A stretch of 58,296 nt of DNA from SHLQ01 sp964441145. Its GTDB lineage: Bacteria > Actinomycetota > Acidimicrobiia > Acidimicrobiales > SHLQ01. The stretch is from NCBI GenBank assembly GCA_964441145.1, contig CAYTUB010000005.1:1-58296 (forward strand), read 5' to 3'. The notes below the pieces were generated by a model that saw only the letters and a program-made list of their open reading frames with translations, was not told the DNA's origin and made no database searches. Below are positions 22,501 through 30,232 of the stretch, one piece after another; position 1 is the stretch's first letter, and each line of letters starts with the position of its first letter. Position numbers and translations under genes: made by a program.

Positions 22501-24112
22501 TGGAAACGAGCGACGCTATGTCGATGAACAGCACTTCGCCTTCGCGTGCTGTGAACCTATCGGGTGCTGCGACCGGCGGGTCGTTCACCGGAGCCACCGA
22601 AATTGCGATCGCCTGCTCGACACAGACACCATTGGCGTCGCATGCCTCGACCCAAAATTCGTACATACCGAACTGGTTCGCTTCGGGGGAGTAGGAGACC
22701 CCAAGCACAGTCCCCTGATCGATTTGGGCGTCGGGGTCAATATCTAACGTGCCACGCTCGGGTTGTTCGATGACCGTCAGCGTGAACGGGCCATCTCCCG
22801 TGAGCACGATCGATCCCGAGAGGAGCTCGTCTTCGAAACCGGAGAGATCAGCGGCCGCTACCTCGAGGGTGGAAGGCTCGGCGAACGCCACCGCTGGTGG
22901 AGGTGGCGGCGTGAGGTCGACAGGTGCGCCAGCTACGGCCGCCGTGGTCGCGGCGACAGCCGCGGTCACGGCAGTCGAAACCGAGGTCGCCGTAGTCGTC
23001 GCTGCACCCGTCAGGGTCTGTCCGATTGGGATATTGCGAATGAGCGGAAGGTTGGACAGGAACGCAAGCGGGCCAGCGGTTCGACGCAGGTCGCCGAGCC
23101 CAATTGCCAGGAATGCACGGGAGACTTCTGGGTCGAACTGTGATCCGGCCTTGTCTGCGACCTCTTGGCGAGCCAGTTCAGCTGGCATTGCCTTCTTATA
23201 CGAACGGGTCGACGTCATGACGTCGTAGGCATCGGCTACGGCGACAATTCGCGCCGACAGCGGAATTTGGGTTCCCGCCTGGCCTTGTGGATAGCCATTC
23301 CCATCCCAGCGTTCGTGGTGGCCCACGGCAGCGTGGCGCCACTCGCCAAGCCATTCGGCGAGAGGTTCGAGGTACTCCTCGGCCTTGGCCGGATGCTCTT
23401 TGAGAATTGCCCACTCGTCTTCGTCAGGTCGTCCGGCCTTGTTCAGGATCTCGCCCGGCACATGCAGCTTGCCCATGTCATGGAGCAACGCCGACCAGCG
23501 AAGCTTTCCAAGTTCGTCAGTGCTGAGACCCATCTCTTCGCCAATGAGCTCTGAATAGGCCCGAACGCGTTCAGCATGGCCACGGGTCATTCGGTCGTGG
23601 GTTGCCAGCACAGCCACCAACTCGAGCATTTGCTCGGAGTAGGTCTCATCGGGGGTGAAAGCTTGGCCGGTCTCTTGTATCTCGGTGAGCTTGCGCTGGA
23701 GTGATCGCGGTGACCCCGTCTTTAGGGCAGCCGAGAAACGTGACGGAGCCTGGTCCGGGAAGATCAACGACAGTCTGAACAGCAAACTGAGTGGAGTCAG
23801 TTTTGCTGTAATCCGTTCGATAACTCGGACGAGAACGGTCGAAAGAATGGCAAGGCCTAGCCACCACACCAAGCGTTGATCATCCAGGCCAACGGCTTCG
23901 GGCGGGAAGCGCCGAGACGCCCATATGGAGAAGATAACCGCAATCGCCAGAGGCAACAGGAAGATGGCTAGCCGGATGAAGCGGGCAAAAAAGGGATGGC
24001 TCTCCCAACGACTGGTCGTAAGAGTTTCGCTCGCCGTCTGAGTAGGGCCGGACACCTGCTTTTGCGTCACCCAAGTAATTTCGGCATTTTCTCCAAAAAG
24101 TGCAGGGTTCAA
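19589..24112 (-). CDS. HD-GYP domain protein fused to Ig-like/cadherin repeats and a lamin-tail domain
   Basis: A 1507-residue multidomain protein. Two membrane segments (about 45-64 and 81-98) precede an HD-GYP domain (about 165-340) with its key residues in place: HD at 211-212 in LLHDMGKLHVP, GHHERWDGNGYPQG with GYP at 273-275, and ARIVAVADAYD. HD-GYP proteins hydrolyse cyclic di-GMP. A long Ala/Thr-rich stretch (366-396) may be a third membrane pass and leads through a Pro run into two Ig-like domains (about 405-605), seven cadherin-like repeats of about 95-100 residues (about 610-1295; recurring GSDPDGDTLTF and FSIDPSSGQIK patterns with DFE) and a C-terminal lamin-tail domain (GGLIFNEVRF...VEILNLSPGVIDLRGWTLRD). 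The start is TTG with no clear ribosome-binding site; GTG at 24070 is an alternative. Topology with repeats outside the cell is inferred. Confidence 0.88.
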   Translation of the reverse strand: MNPALFGENAEITWVTQKQVSGPTQTASETLTTSRWESHPFFARFIRLAIFLLPLAIAVIFSIWASRRFPPEAVGLDDQRLVWWLGLAILSTVLVRVIERITAKLTPLSLLFRLSLIFPDQAPSRFSAALKTGSPRSLQRKLTEIQETGQAFTPDETYSEQMLELVAVLATHDRMTRGHAERVRAYSELIGEEMGLSTDELGKLRWSALLHDMGKLHVPGEILNKAGRPDEDEWAILKEHPAKAEEYLEPLAEWLGEWRHAAVGHHERWDGNGYPQGQAGTQIPLSARIVAVADAYDVMTSTRSYKKAMPAELARQEVADKAGSQFDPEVSRAFLAIGLGDLRRTAGPLAFLSNLPLIRNIPIGQTLTGAATTTATSVSTAVTAAVAATTAAVAGAPVDLTPPPPPAVAFAEPSTLEVAAADLSGFEDELLSGSIVLTGDGPFTLTVIEQPERGTLDIDPDAQIDQGTVLGVSYSPEANQFGMYEFWVEACDANGVCVEQAIAISVAPVNDPPVAAPDRFTAREGEVLFIDIASLVSNDTDAEGSPLTIRSFTSPENGLLLQSSDSLIFTPDPGFAGDTTFTYTTSDGETESEPTTVTVSVEAGANRQPSLSFNSTLLPENSPAGTPAGAAVGTDPDGETVSYAIAGGNGAQLFTIDSLTGALETTAPIDFESSPVLTLVVTVTDASGQTSSATTTISIADQNEPPLLGTSGPLSVSENAPAGALVTNGLIVGSDPDGDTLTFTLTDPNGFFSIDPSSGQIKRGAAPLNFESASEHEVTVTATDPDGASSDTATFIIGVTDVDEPPVIQPGQIFTIDEEQPAATAVSGVVVFDDPEGDPVIWSANDPNFAIDPTTGQIRSLLPLDFDTGATTFEVDVTAAAAAGSSTESVTINVQPVDERPTFTATNPASIIVPELSIVGAPVATLGVNNPESEPLTFSIDGGDGVGQFDIDASSGAIELIGAIDFETGPNIYALDVRVADTDDPALFDTLRIDLIVRNDPEPATLDRTVPFSISENVPPNSVVQDNPIIINPDGGPPPRFELMDASGQFAINPASGDMTLVAGTLDFETQPYYEITLKLIDDTAAVPLIDSWVTRIDVIDENDAPMLITPTTLDIDPTIAVGTLVRTVMATDVDEGDTLTFQPLTGDGALFFEIDPTSGEIRTTALFNPAIQPGPFSLRTVVFDSKNLSDFEDITVTLDPSNIAPDINSLPTFAVVDSAMPGTEVGTLAAFDPDGDNIVAWEIVGGTGEPFFDISPTGRVSLASTINFDDASSYTLEVEATDDGAPAPETSPAVTITINVTSQFGTAPSPFFGGLIFNEVRFSAGQTANDGIDQVEILNLSPGVIDLRGWTLRDSPLGETDPNSFSITSPIFQTAMPGRALISVIDANGASDPDALQDNDDLFLFDPSGNLVAYMAWGSPNAIGSEIGIRPPINTWGLWDPTYEAGLTFFGGDSLSLTPDGQNSTASGCWERTGTGAAANCPGAPPTLNTSPFANFGYSWNAPNTN

Positions 24113-24177
24113 CGGCCTATGTCAAGAATTGCCTAACGGTGTCCCATCACCGTCAGAATCGGCCAAAGAATGCCCCA

Positions 24178-25080
24178 TCAGTAGTAGTGCGGGAAGCCAG
24201 TCCAGTCCGGTGGACGTTTCTCGAGAAAGGCATCTCTGCCTTCGACCGCCTCATCGGTCATGTACGCCAACCGTGTTGCTTCCCCAGCAAATACCTGCTG
24301 GCCGACAAGCCCGTCATCTACGAGGTTCATCGCGAACTTGGACATGCGTTGACCGGTTGGGCTCTTTTGGTTGACGAGGTCGCCCCACTCGAGCGCGAAG
24401 TTCTCCAGCTCAGAGTGGTCGACAACAGCGTTGACCATGCCCATGGCGTGTGCGTCCTCGGCTGAATAGTTCTGGCCGAGAAAGAAGATCTCCCGAGCCC
24501 GTTTCTGTCCGATCATCTTGGCCAGATAGGCCGAACCGTATCCGCCATCGAAACTGGCAACATCGGTGTCGGTCTGTTTGAAGATGGCGTGCTCTCGTGA
24601 CGCAATCGTCAGATCGCACACGACATGGAGGCTGTGGCCGCCGCCGACCGCCCAACCGGGTACCACGGCGATTACGACCTTGGGCATAAATCGAATCAGG
24701 CGTTGCACCTCCAAGATGTGCAGACGGCCAGCGCGAGCCGGATCCACGCTGTCGGCGGTGTCACCTTCGGCGTACTGGTAGCCGGTTCGCCCGCGTATTC
24801 GTTGATCGCCGCCAGAACAAAACGCCCAGCCGCCGTCTTTGGGTGACGGGCCATTTCCGGTCAACAACACACATCCAACATCGCTCGACATGCGCGCGTG
24901 ATCGAGACACCGCGCCAACTCGTCGACCGTGTGGGGACGGAACGCGTTTCGTACCTCGGGCCGATCGAATGCGATTCGCACCGTTCCGTGCTCGTTAGAG
25001 CGGTGGTAGGTGATGTCGGTCAGATCGGTAAACCCCGGAACGGACTGCCATCGATCGGGGTCGAAAATGTCAGAAACCAT
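24178..25080 (-). CDS. menB: 1,4-dihydroxy-2-naphthoyl-CoA synthase
   Basis: A 300-residue crotonase-family enzyme that closes the ring of o-succinylbenzoyl-CoA to give 1,4-dihydroxy-2-naphthoyl-CoA in menaquinone synthesis. MenB marks are clear: ITYHRSNEHGTVRIAFDRPEVRNAFRP, FCSGGDQRIRGR, VVPGWAVGGGHSLHVVCDLTIAS (oxyanion hole), TDTDVASFDGGYGSAYLAKMIG and the C-terminal KRPPDWTGFPHYY. ATG start at 25080. It lies on the same strand as menD-menH-menC but about 4.1 kb away, separated by three tandem genes on the plus strand, which it faces divergently across a 159-base intergenic region. Confidence 0.96.
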   Translation of the reverse strand: MVSDIFDPDRWQSVPGFTDLTDITYHRSNEHGTVRIAFDRPEVRNAFRPHTVDELARCLDHARMSSDVGCVLLTGNGPSPKDGGWAFCSGGDQRIRGRTGYQYAEGDTADSVDPARAGRLHILEVQRLIRFMPKVVIAVVPGWAVGGGHSLHVVCDLTIASREHAIFKQTDTDVASFDGGYGSAYLAKMIGQKRAREIFFLGQNYSAEDAHAMGMVNAVVDHSELENFALEWGDLVNQKSPTGQRMSKFAMNLVDDGLVGQQVFAGEATRLAYMTDEAVEGRDAFLEKRPPDWTGFPHYY

Positions 25081-25239
25081 GGTGGGACACTACCTGGGAG
25101 ATGTTGCCAAGGCTGACGGTTGGAGTGCCGCAGGTCTTCGCCTGCTCTGCCACATACATACACCATCGACCACTCCGAGTATGTACACAGCCGCCGAGAG
25201 TGTTTCCCGGGTTGCTCTTACCCCCCTTGTAGTGAAAGA

Positions 25240-26469
25240 ATGTCTGCCGTGTCACTTCTCCCTCGGTTTCTTCGCGCGCTCGCTGTGTTGTTGACCGTTG
25301 GGCTCTTGATGGTGGTTGGGAGCGGTTCTGTCCTCGCCCAAGAAGAAGAAGATGAACAACGACTCGACGAACTCAAAGAAGAACGAGAAACCCTGCAAGT
25401 CGACCTCGCCGAAGCAGCGGGCCAGGTCGATGCGAGCCAGGCAAGTTTCGAGGAAGTCATCACCGCGCTCGACGACGTCAATGCGCTCGTCGATCTCCAA
25501 GAAGCGCGCCTTGCCGATGCTGAACAAGCCGTGCGTAGTGCCGAGCGCCTCGTTCGACAGGCCGAAGCACGAACCGCGGAGATCGTCGAAGAGCAAAATG
25601 AGCTCCTGGAAACCGTCGCTGGACTCGCTGTTGCATCCTTCACCGGTGAGAGCGGCGAGAACGGTGAGGATCTCACCGCCCTGTTGCTGAACGACAACCC
25701 GACCGAAGCGGCTCGTCGGCGTTCGCTCGTGCAACTCCAGACCGGAAACCTTGGCGACACCCTGGATCGCGTTCGCCAGCTCAACACCGAAGCCGAACAG
25801 GTCGAAGCCGACCGAGAGCGAGCGGTGCAGGCCGCGGTAACGAACCAAACCGAGGCCGAACAACGCCGCATCGACCTCGAAGCGGCCGTCGGGTTGCAAG
25901 TGCAGCTCGTGCTCGATGTTGAGGCTCGCCTCGAGTCTCGTCTGGCCGAAGCGCAGGCCCTCGAGGTACTCGATGACGAGCTTGCTGCGGAGATCCGTCA
26001 GCAAGAAGAGGAAATCGCTCGGCGTATTCGAGAAGAAGCCGCAGCCGCAGCTGCAGCCGCCGCAGCCGCCGCGGCTGCAGCACAACCGGCTCTACCCACC
26101 GACGGTGAGATTGTGTCCGTCGCAGGCTTTGCGGTGCACGTGTCTATCGAGGACGCTGTTGGACGAATGATTGGCGACGCGGCCAACGATGGCGTGATCT
26201 TGACTGGTTCGGGTTGGCGTTCACCGCAACGAACGGCGGAACTGCGCGAGATCAACGGGTGCCCCGACGTCCACGTGTCGCCGCCGAGCTCGTGTCGGAT
26301 ACCGACCGCACGTCCCGGGCAATCGATGCACGAGCGTGGTCTGGCGATCGACTTCGCAAGCTGCTGGCGAGGGTCAGCGTGCTTTGTCTGGCTCTCCAAC
26401 AACGCCGCGAACTACGGCTTCTTCAACCTCCCCAGCGAGTCCTGGCACTGGAGCACGAACGGCCGGTAG
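25240..26469 (+). CDS. Secreted coiled-coil M15 (VanY-like) carboxypeptidase, copy 1
   Basis: A 409-residue secreted protein. A signal peptide (ALAVLLTVGLLMVVGSGSVLAQ) is followed by a long, acidic, Gln/Glu/Ala-rich region predicted as coiled coil (residues about 35-265), interrupted by a conserved LAVASFTGE stretch, then a run of 15 Ala (267-281) and a C-terminal M15 peptidase domain. The zinc and catalytic residues are present: SMHERGLAIDF (His about 363, Asp about 370) and SESWHW (Glu, His about 402). The architecture recalls coiled-coil cell-wall hydrolases (EnvC/PcsB type) but with a D,D- or L,D-carboxypeptidase-type domain. ATG at 25240 is preferred over GTG at 25250. First of three tandem paralogues; the next starts 76 bases downstream. 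Confidence 0.88.
   Translation: MSAVSLLPRFLRALAVLLTVGLLMVVGSGSVLAQEEEDEQRLDELKEERETLQVDLAEAAGQVDASQASFEEVITALDDVNALVDLQEARLADAEQAVRSAERLVRQAEARTAEIVEEQNELLETVAGLAVASFTGESGENGEDLTALLLNDNPTEAARRRSLVQLQTGNLGDTLDRVRQLNTEAEQVEADRERAVQAAVTNQTEAEQRRIDLEAAVGLQVQLVLDVEARLESRLAEAQALEVLDDELAAEIRQQEEEIARRIREEAAAAAAAAAAAAAAAQPALPTDGEIVSVAGFAVHVSIEDAVGRMIGDAANDGVILTGSGWRSPQRTAELREINGCPDVHVSPPSSCRIPTARPGQSMHERGLAIDFASCWRGSACFVWLSNNAANYGFFNLPSESWHWSTNGR
26038..26082 (+). repeat. Poly-alanine codon run (15 GCN codons)
   Basis: Fifteen consecutive Ala codons of mixed type (GCC, GCA, GCT, GCG) between the coiled coil and peptidase domain of copy 1. The other two tandem copies lack it, so it is a lineage-specific linker expansion in a coding region; mixed codons suggest it is old or selected to limit slippage. 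Confidence 0.9.
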
Positions 26470-26545
26470 CCCACCGCACTCAGAGCGGTGTCGAAGTGTG
26501 TCCAAAAGCCACTCGCGGATGTCCCATAGCGACTAGGTTCGCGGG

Positions 26546-27790
26546 GTGCCCAGAAAGACGCCTGTAGGTCAACTTCGCGCTATTGCTGCAGTTGTGGCCC
26601 TGCTCTTGACGTTCGGTGCGACAACGCTCGTCGTCGGGGCTCAAGAAGAAGAGGCCGATCTCGAAGAGCTCAAGGCCGAACGAGAAGCCATACAAGTCGA
26701 ACTCGTCGATCAAGCGGTCAAGGTCGATGCAGCAACGGTCGATTTCGACACATTGGTTCAGGCGCTCGACGACGTCAACGCTCTCGTGGACCTACAGGAA
26801 GCTCGCCTTGCTGACGCCAACCAGCGGGTCGAGTCGGCGGAGGGGCAAGCCAGACAGGCCCAAGCTCGCCAAGAGGAGATCGACGCAGAGCTCGTCGTGC
26901 TCCGAGGTGAGGTCCAGAACCTCGCACTTGCATCATTTACCGGCGAGTCCTCCCTCAATGGCGGTGACATCACCTCGGTGCTGCTCTCGAACGATCCAAC
27001 CGTAGCTGCGCGCCGTCGAAGCCTCATCGAACTGCAATCAGGCTCGCTCAGCGACAGTGTCGACCGAATGCGAGCGCTCGCAGCCGAGGCCGAGGTTCTG
27101 AGCACGCAACGACAAGACGCACTCGCCACAGCCCAAGAGAGCAGAGCCGAAGTCCAAACCCGACGCAGCGCGCTCGACGCTGCCAGAGCTGCCCAAGCAG
27201 ATCTCGTAGGTCGGGCCGAACTCCGCCTGGAAGCGCGGTTGGCCGAGGCGTCGGTGATCGAAGAACGTGACGCCGCCGCCGCAGCCGAGATCACTCGTCA
27301 AGAAGAAGCAATAGCGGCCCGCATCCGTGCAGAGGCAGCGAGACAAGCAGCGATCGAGGCCGCCGAGGCCCGAGAGGCTCTCCCCGAAGTCACCGCACCG
27401 GAGGACATCACGACGGTGAACGGCATTCAGGTGCACGTATCTATCGCCGGAAGGGTAGGAGACCTGCTCGCCGCAGCCACGGCCGATGGTATCAATCTCG
27501 GCGGATGGGGGTATCGCGACAGCATCCGACAAATCGAGCTTCGCCAAGCACATTGCGGGACGACCGAATATGACATCTGGGAGAGGCCAGCGTTCTCCTG
27601 CAACCCGCCGACAGCCCGCCCCGGACAGTCTCTCCACGAGCGAGGACTGGCGATCGATTTCACCTACAACGGTGGGTCGATGACCAGCCAATCAAACCCC
27701 GGGTTTCAGTGGCTCGCGTCGAATGCGCACCGATGGGGATTCGTGAATCTGCCGAGCGAACCGTGGCATTGGTCGACCACCGGCGAATAA
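26546..27790 (+). CDS. Secreted coiled-coil M15 (VanY-like) carboxypeptidase, copy 2
   Basis: A 414-residue paralogue of copy 1 with the same plan: signal peptide (AVVALLLTFGATTLVVGAQ), coiled-coil region with VNALVDLQEARLADA and LALASFTGES shared with copy 1, and an M15 peptidase domain at the C terminus. SLHERGLAIDF (His about 363) and SEPWHW keep the zinc and catalytic residues. Instead of the poly-Ala run it has an Ala/Arg-rich helix (ARIRAEAARQAAIEAAEARE). GTG start at 26546. The domain adds NLGGWGYRDSIRQIELRQAHCG, also seen in copy 3 but not copy 1, so copies 2 and 3 look closer in their peptidase domains. Confidence 0.88.
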   Translation: MPRKTPVGQLRAIAAVVALLLTFGATTLVVGAQEEEADLEELKAEREAIQVELVDQAVKVDAATVDFDTLVQALDDVNALVDLQEARLADANQRVESAEGQARQAQARQEEIDAELVVLRGEVQNLALASFTGESSLNGGDITSVLLSNDPTVAARRRSLIELQSGSLSDSVDRMRALAAEAEVLSTQRQDALATAQESRAEVQTRRSALDAARAAQADLVGRAELRLEARLAEASVIEERDAAAAAEITRQEEAIAARIRAEAARQAAIEAAEAREALPEVTAPEDITTVNGIQVHVSIAGRVGDLLAAATADGINLGGWGYRDSIRQIELRQAHCGTTEYDIWERPAFSCNPPTARPGQSLHERGLAIDFTYNGGSMTSQSNPGFQWLASNAHRWGFVNLPSEPWHWSTTGE

Positions 27791-27872
27791 CTGCCAAAAC
27801 AGCCATAGACCCTGGAGTTGGGGAAGTAGGCCTTTCGACTTATACCGGCGCGAGCGGTGCCGATAGGGTCAC

Positions 27873-29207
27873 GTGATTCTGGTTCGTCGGCGCGTCTTTG
27901 TTGCTTTGTGCATCGTTCTTGCCCTCGTTGTCGCGCCTCGGATTTTCGTAGAAGCCCAAGACGATGGCGAAGAGCAGGTTGATGACCTCGATGCGCTAAA
28001 GGAAAACCAGCGTCGAGCAGCGCGCGAAGCGGCGCTAGCCGCGGCTGAGATCGATGTCTTTGAATCCAACGTCGACGAGGTGACCGAAGCCTTGGACGAA
28101 CTGGCCTCCTTCGTGGCCACTCACGAAGCCCGAGTCGAAGCCGCCGAGCAAGCACACCGCCAAGCTGAGCTGGCTGTTGATACTGCCAGAGAGCGGACCG
28201 TGGAGATCGAGGCTGAACAAGTCGTGCTGATGGAGCACGCAACCGAACTTGCGGTGTCGAGCTTTACCGGCGAACAGAATTCCTCGAGCTCCGACATCAC
28301 CGGCCTAGCCCTGTCCGACGATCCGGGAGAATCGGCCCGTTTCATCCACCTGCTGGAAACCCAGACAGGTTCGCTTACCGATGGCCTCGACCGGATCCGC
28401 GCTCTCGAGGTCGAATCGATCCTCGTCACCGAAACCATGCGGGTCGCAGAACAAGAAGCAGCTGAAGCGCTCGGCGACGTCGAGGACCGAAATGCGGAGT
28501 TAGCTGAAGCGATCGCCCTGCAGGAGAAAGTGGTTGCATCCGCAGAGATCCGCTTAGAGGCCCAACTCGCCGAGGCTGCCGTACTCGAAGAACGCGGCTC
28601 TGACCTCGCCACGCGAATCGCCGATGAGCAGTTCGCCATCAACCAACGAGTGTCAGCAACAGCGAGAAGGAACGGTATTGAGATCCCCGACCCCGTTCGC
28701 CTAGAAGACATCGCTCGAATCGAATTCTACGAAGACGGCGTGATCCCCGAACCGGAAGTCGACCCCGAGACCGGTCTCCTCGAACCAGCCTTGATCCCAC
28801 TCGATGCTGTCCCATTCTTTGCCATCGAGGTCAACGTAGCTATCGAGGAACAGACCCGTTCGCTCTTCGAAGAGGCGTTCGCCCAGGGGGTTGACCTCGC
28901 CGGTTGGGGATACCGACCTATCCAACGCCAGATCGAACTCCGCGCCGCCCATTGCGGCGGTACCGAGCAGGCAATCTGGCACACGCCAGCGTTCGAGTGC
29001 TCACCTCCAACCGCCCGCCCCGGATTCTCGCGACATGAGCAAGGCCGAGCCATCGACTTCACTTTCAATGACCAGTCGATCACCTCGCACAGCAACGCCG
29101 GCTTCCAATGGCTGGCAGCTAACGCACCCAAATACGGCTTCGTGAACCTGGCGAGCGAACCATGGCACTGGAGCATCGTCGAAGGCGACGAGCGACTTCC
29201 GGGCTAA
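27873..29207 (+). CDS. Secreted coiled-coil M15 (VanY-like) carboxypeptidase, copy 3
   Basis: A 444-residue paralogue, the most divergent of the three. Signal peptide (VALCIVLALVVAPRIFVEAQ), coiled coil with the shared LAVSSFTGEQ stretch, then an extra Pro/acid-rich linker (VIPEPEVDPETGLLEPALIP) before the M15 domain. GWGYRPIQRQIELRAAHCG, SRHEQGRAIDF (His about 387) and SEPWHW show an intact active site. GTG start at 27873, 82 bases after copy 2. The stop overlaps the stop of the convergent menC gene by 4 bases. Likely role: trimming peptidoglycan stem peptides outside the cell; the target bond is not determined. Confidence 0.87.
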   Translation: MILVRRRVFVALCIVLALVVAPRIFVEAQDDGEEQVDDLDALKENQRRAAREAALAAAEIDVFESNVDEVTEALDELASFVATHEARVEAAEQAHRQAELAVDTARERTVEIEAEQVVLMEHATELAVSSFTGEQNSSSSDITGLALSDDPGESARFIHLLETQTGSLTDGLDRIRALEVESILVTETMRVAEQEAAEALGDVEDRNAELAEAIALQEKVVASAEIRLEAQLAEAAVLEERGSDLATRIADEQFAINQRVSATARRNGIEIPDPVRLEDIARIEFYEDGVIPEPEVDPETGLLEPALIPLDAVPFFAIEVNVAIEEQTRSLFEEAFAQGVDLAGWGYRPIQRQIELRAAHCGGTEQAIWHTPAFECSPPTARPGFSRHEQGRAIDFTFNDQSITSHSNAGFQWLAANAPKYGFVNLASEPWHWSIVEGDERLPG

Positions 29208-30232
29208 CTTGGGCGGAAGACGCCTACCGATGAGGGCACGTTGATCCTGCCGCCGTGAGCAATGAGCTCATCGGGCATTGCCCGCACGATTGCGCCTGTT
29301 GAGAGGCCATGAGCCATGTCACCAGGCAGAGCGGCCGCAGCGTGAATAGCGGCCGCCAGTGCGATCTCACGATCGATCGAGCTCGAGACCACGATGGAGA
29401 GATCGTTGCGCTCACGGGAGAGGTCGAGAATGCGGTCAACGCCGCCAATGGCAGCAGGTTTGACGACAAGAACCGAAACGGCTGATGTGTCGAGTATTTC
29501 CTTGAGGTTGACTCGCGTATGGAGGTCGAGGGCTACCGCAACACCGGTCGATTCCGAGATCTCACCGAACTCGGTCCAGTCGGGAGTCGGATCCTCGATG
29601 TAGGAGATTCGATGTTTGCCGACCCGCCCAAGAACCCGTTCGGTGGTCTCTCGATCCCATGTTCTGTTGGCATCGAGGCGTAGCTCGACGTTGGGCCCCG
29701 CAGCCTCCGATGCCGCGATGATCCGCGTCACATCGACCGTGGTGTCGCTGACGCCAACCTTGAGTTTGATGGCGCTCACGCCCTCGTTGACCAGGGCCTC
29801 GACCTGACTGTGCACGGCCCCCGGATTTGTTGCTGCTACGAGTGCGTTCACCGCTACCGACCCGGGTGAACCAGCCCGCAAGTATTGCGACAGTGGAACT
29901 TCGGCGACGGCGGCGACGAGGTCGACGAGAGCGGTGTGGACGGCGAAGCGAGCAAGCGGGGGCATGACCGAGTCATCGAGGGTCGCCAGTAGCTCCTCGG
30001 GAACGTTGCCCTCCGCTCGTGCTGACCAATCGGAGATTTCGCGCCCCAACTGTTCGATGCCTGGTCCCTCCACGCCCGGGATCGGGGCGGTCTCACCCAA
30101 ACCGATATGGCCGTCCTCGGTAGAGATCAACAGCCGTAAGCCACCGCGGTCACCAACACCACCAGCGCCCGTAGGAACGGTCTCGGTTAGTCGGATGTCG
30201 ATGGGCGATGCTGACGCGGTTGCGATCTTCAT
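29204..30232 (-). CDS. menC: o-Succinylbenzoate synthase (enolase superfamily)
   Basis: A 342-residue enolase-superfamily enzyme that dehydrates SHCHC to o-succinylbenzoate in menaquinone synthesis. The catalytic Lys pair is visible in AIKLKVGV and VVKPAAIGG; metal ligands lie in LDANRTW, IEDPTPDW and the region before it. Context with menD and menH supports menC over other dehydratases of the superfamily (for example dipeptide epimerase). The ATG at 30232 overlaps the menH stop by 4 bases, so the genes are coupled. The end overlaps the last M15 gene by 4 bases. Confidence 0.93.
   Translation of the reverse strand: MKIATASASPIDIRLTETVPTGAGGVGDRGGLRLLISTEDGHIGLGETAPIPGVEGPGIEQLGREISDWSARAEGNVPEELLATLDDSVMPPLARFAVHTALVDLVAAVAEVPLSQYLRAGSPGSVAVNALVAATNPGAVHSQVEALVNEGVSAIKLKVGVSDTTVDVTRIIAASEAAGPNVELRLDANRTWDRETTERVLGRVGKHRISYIEDPTPDWTEFGEISESTGVAVALDLHTRVNLKEILDTSAVSVLVVKPAAIGGVDRILDLSRERNDLSIVVSSSIDREIALAAAIHAAAALPGDMAHGLSTGAIVRAMPDELIAHGGRINVPSSVGVFRPS

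Noticed and set aside
25930..26100. GCN-rich stretch considered as a CRISPR-like or tandem DNA repeat
   Set aside because: It has no spaced repeat units and is explained as in-frame Ala codons in the first M15 gene.
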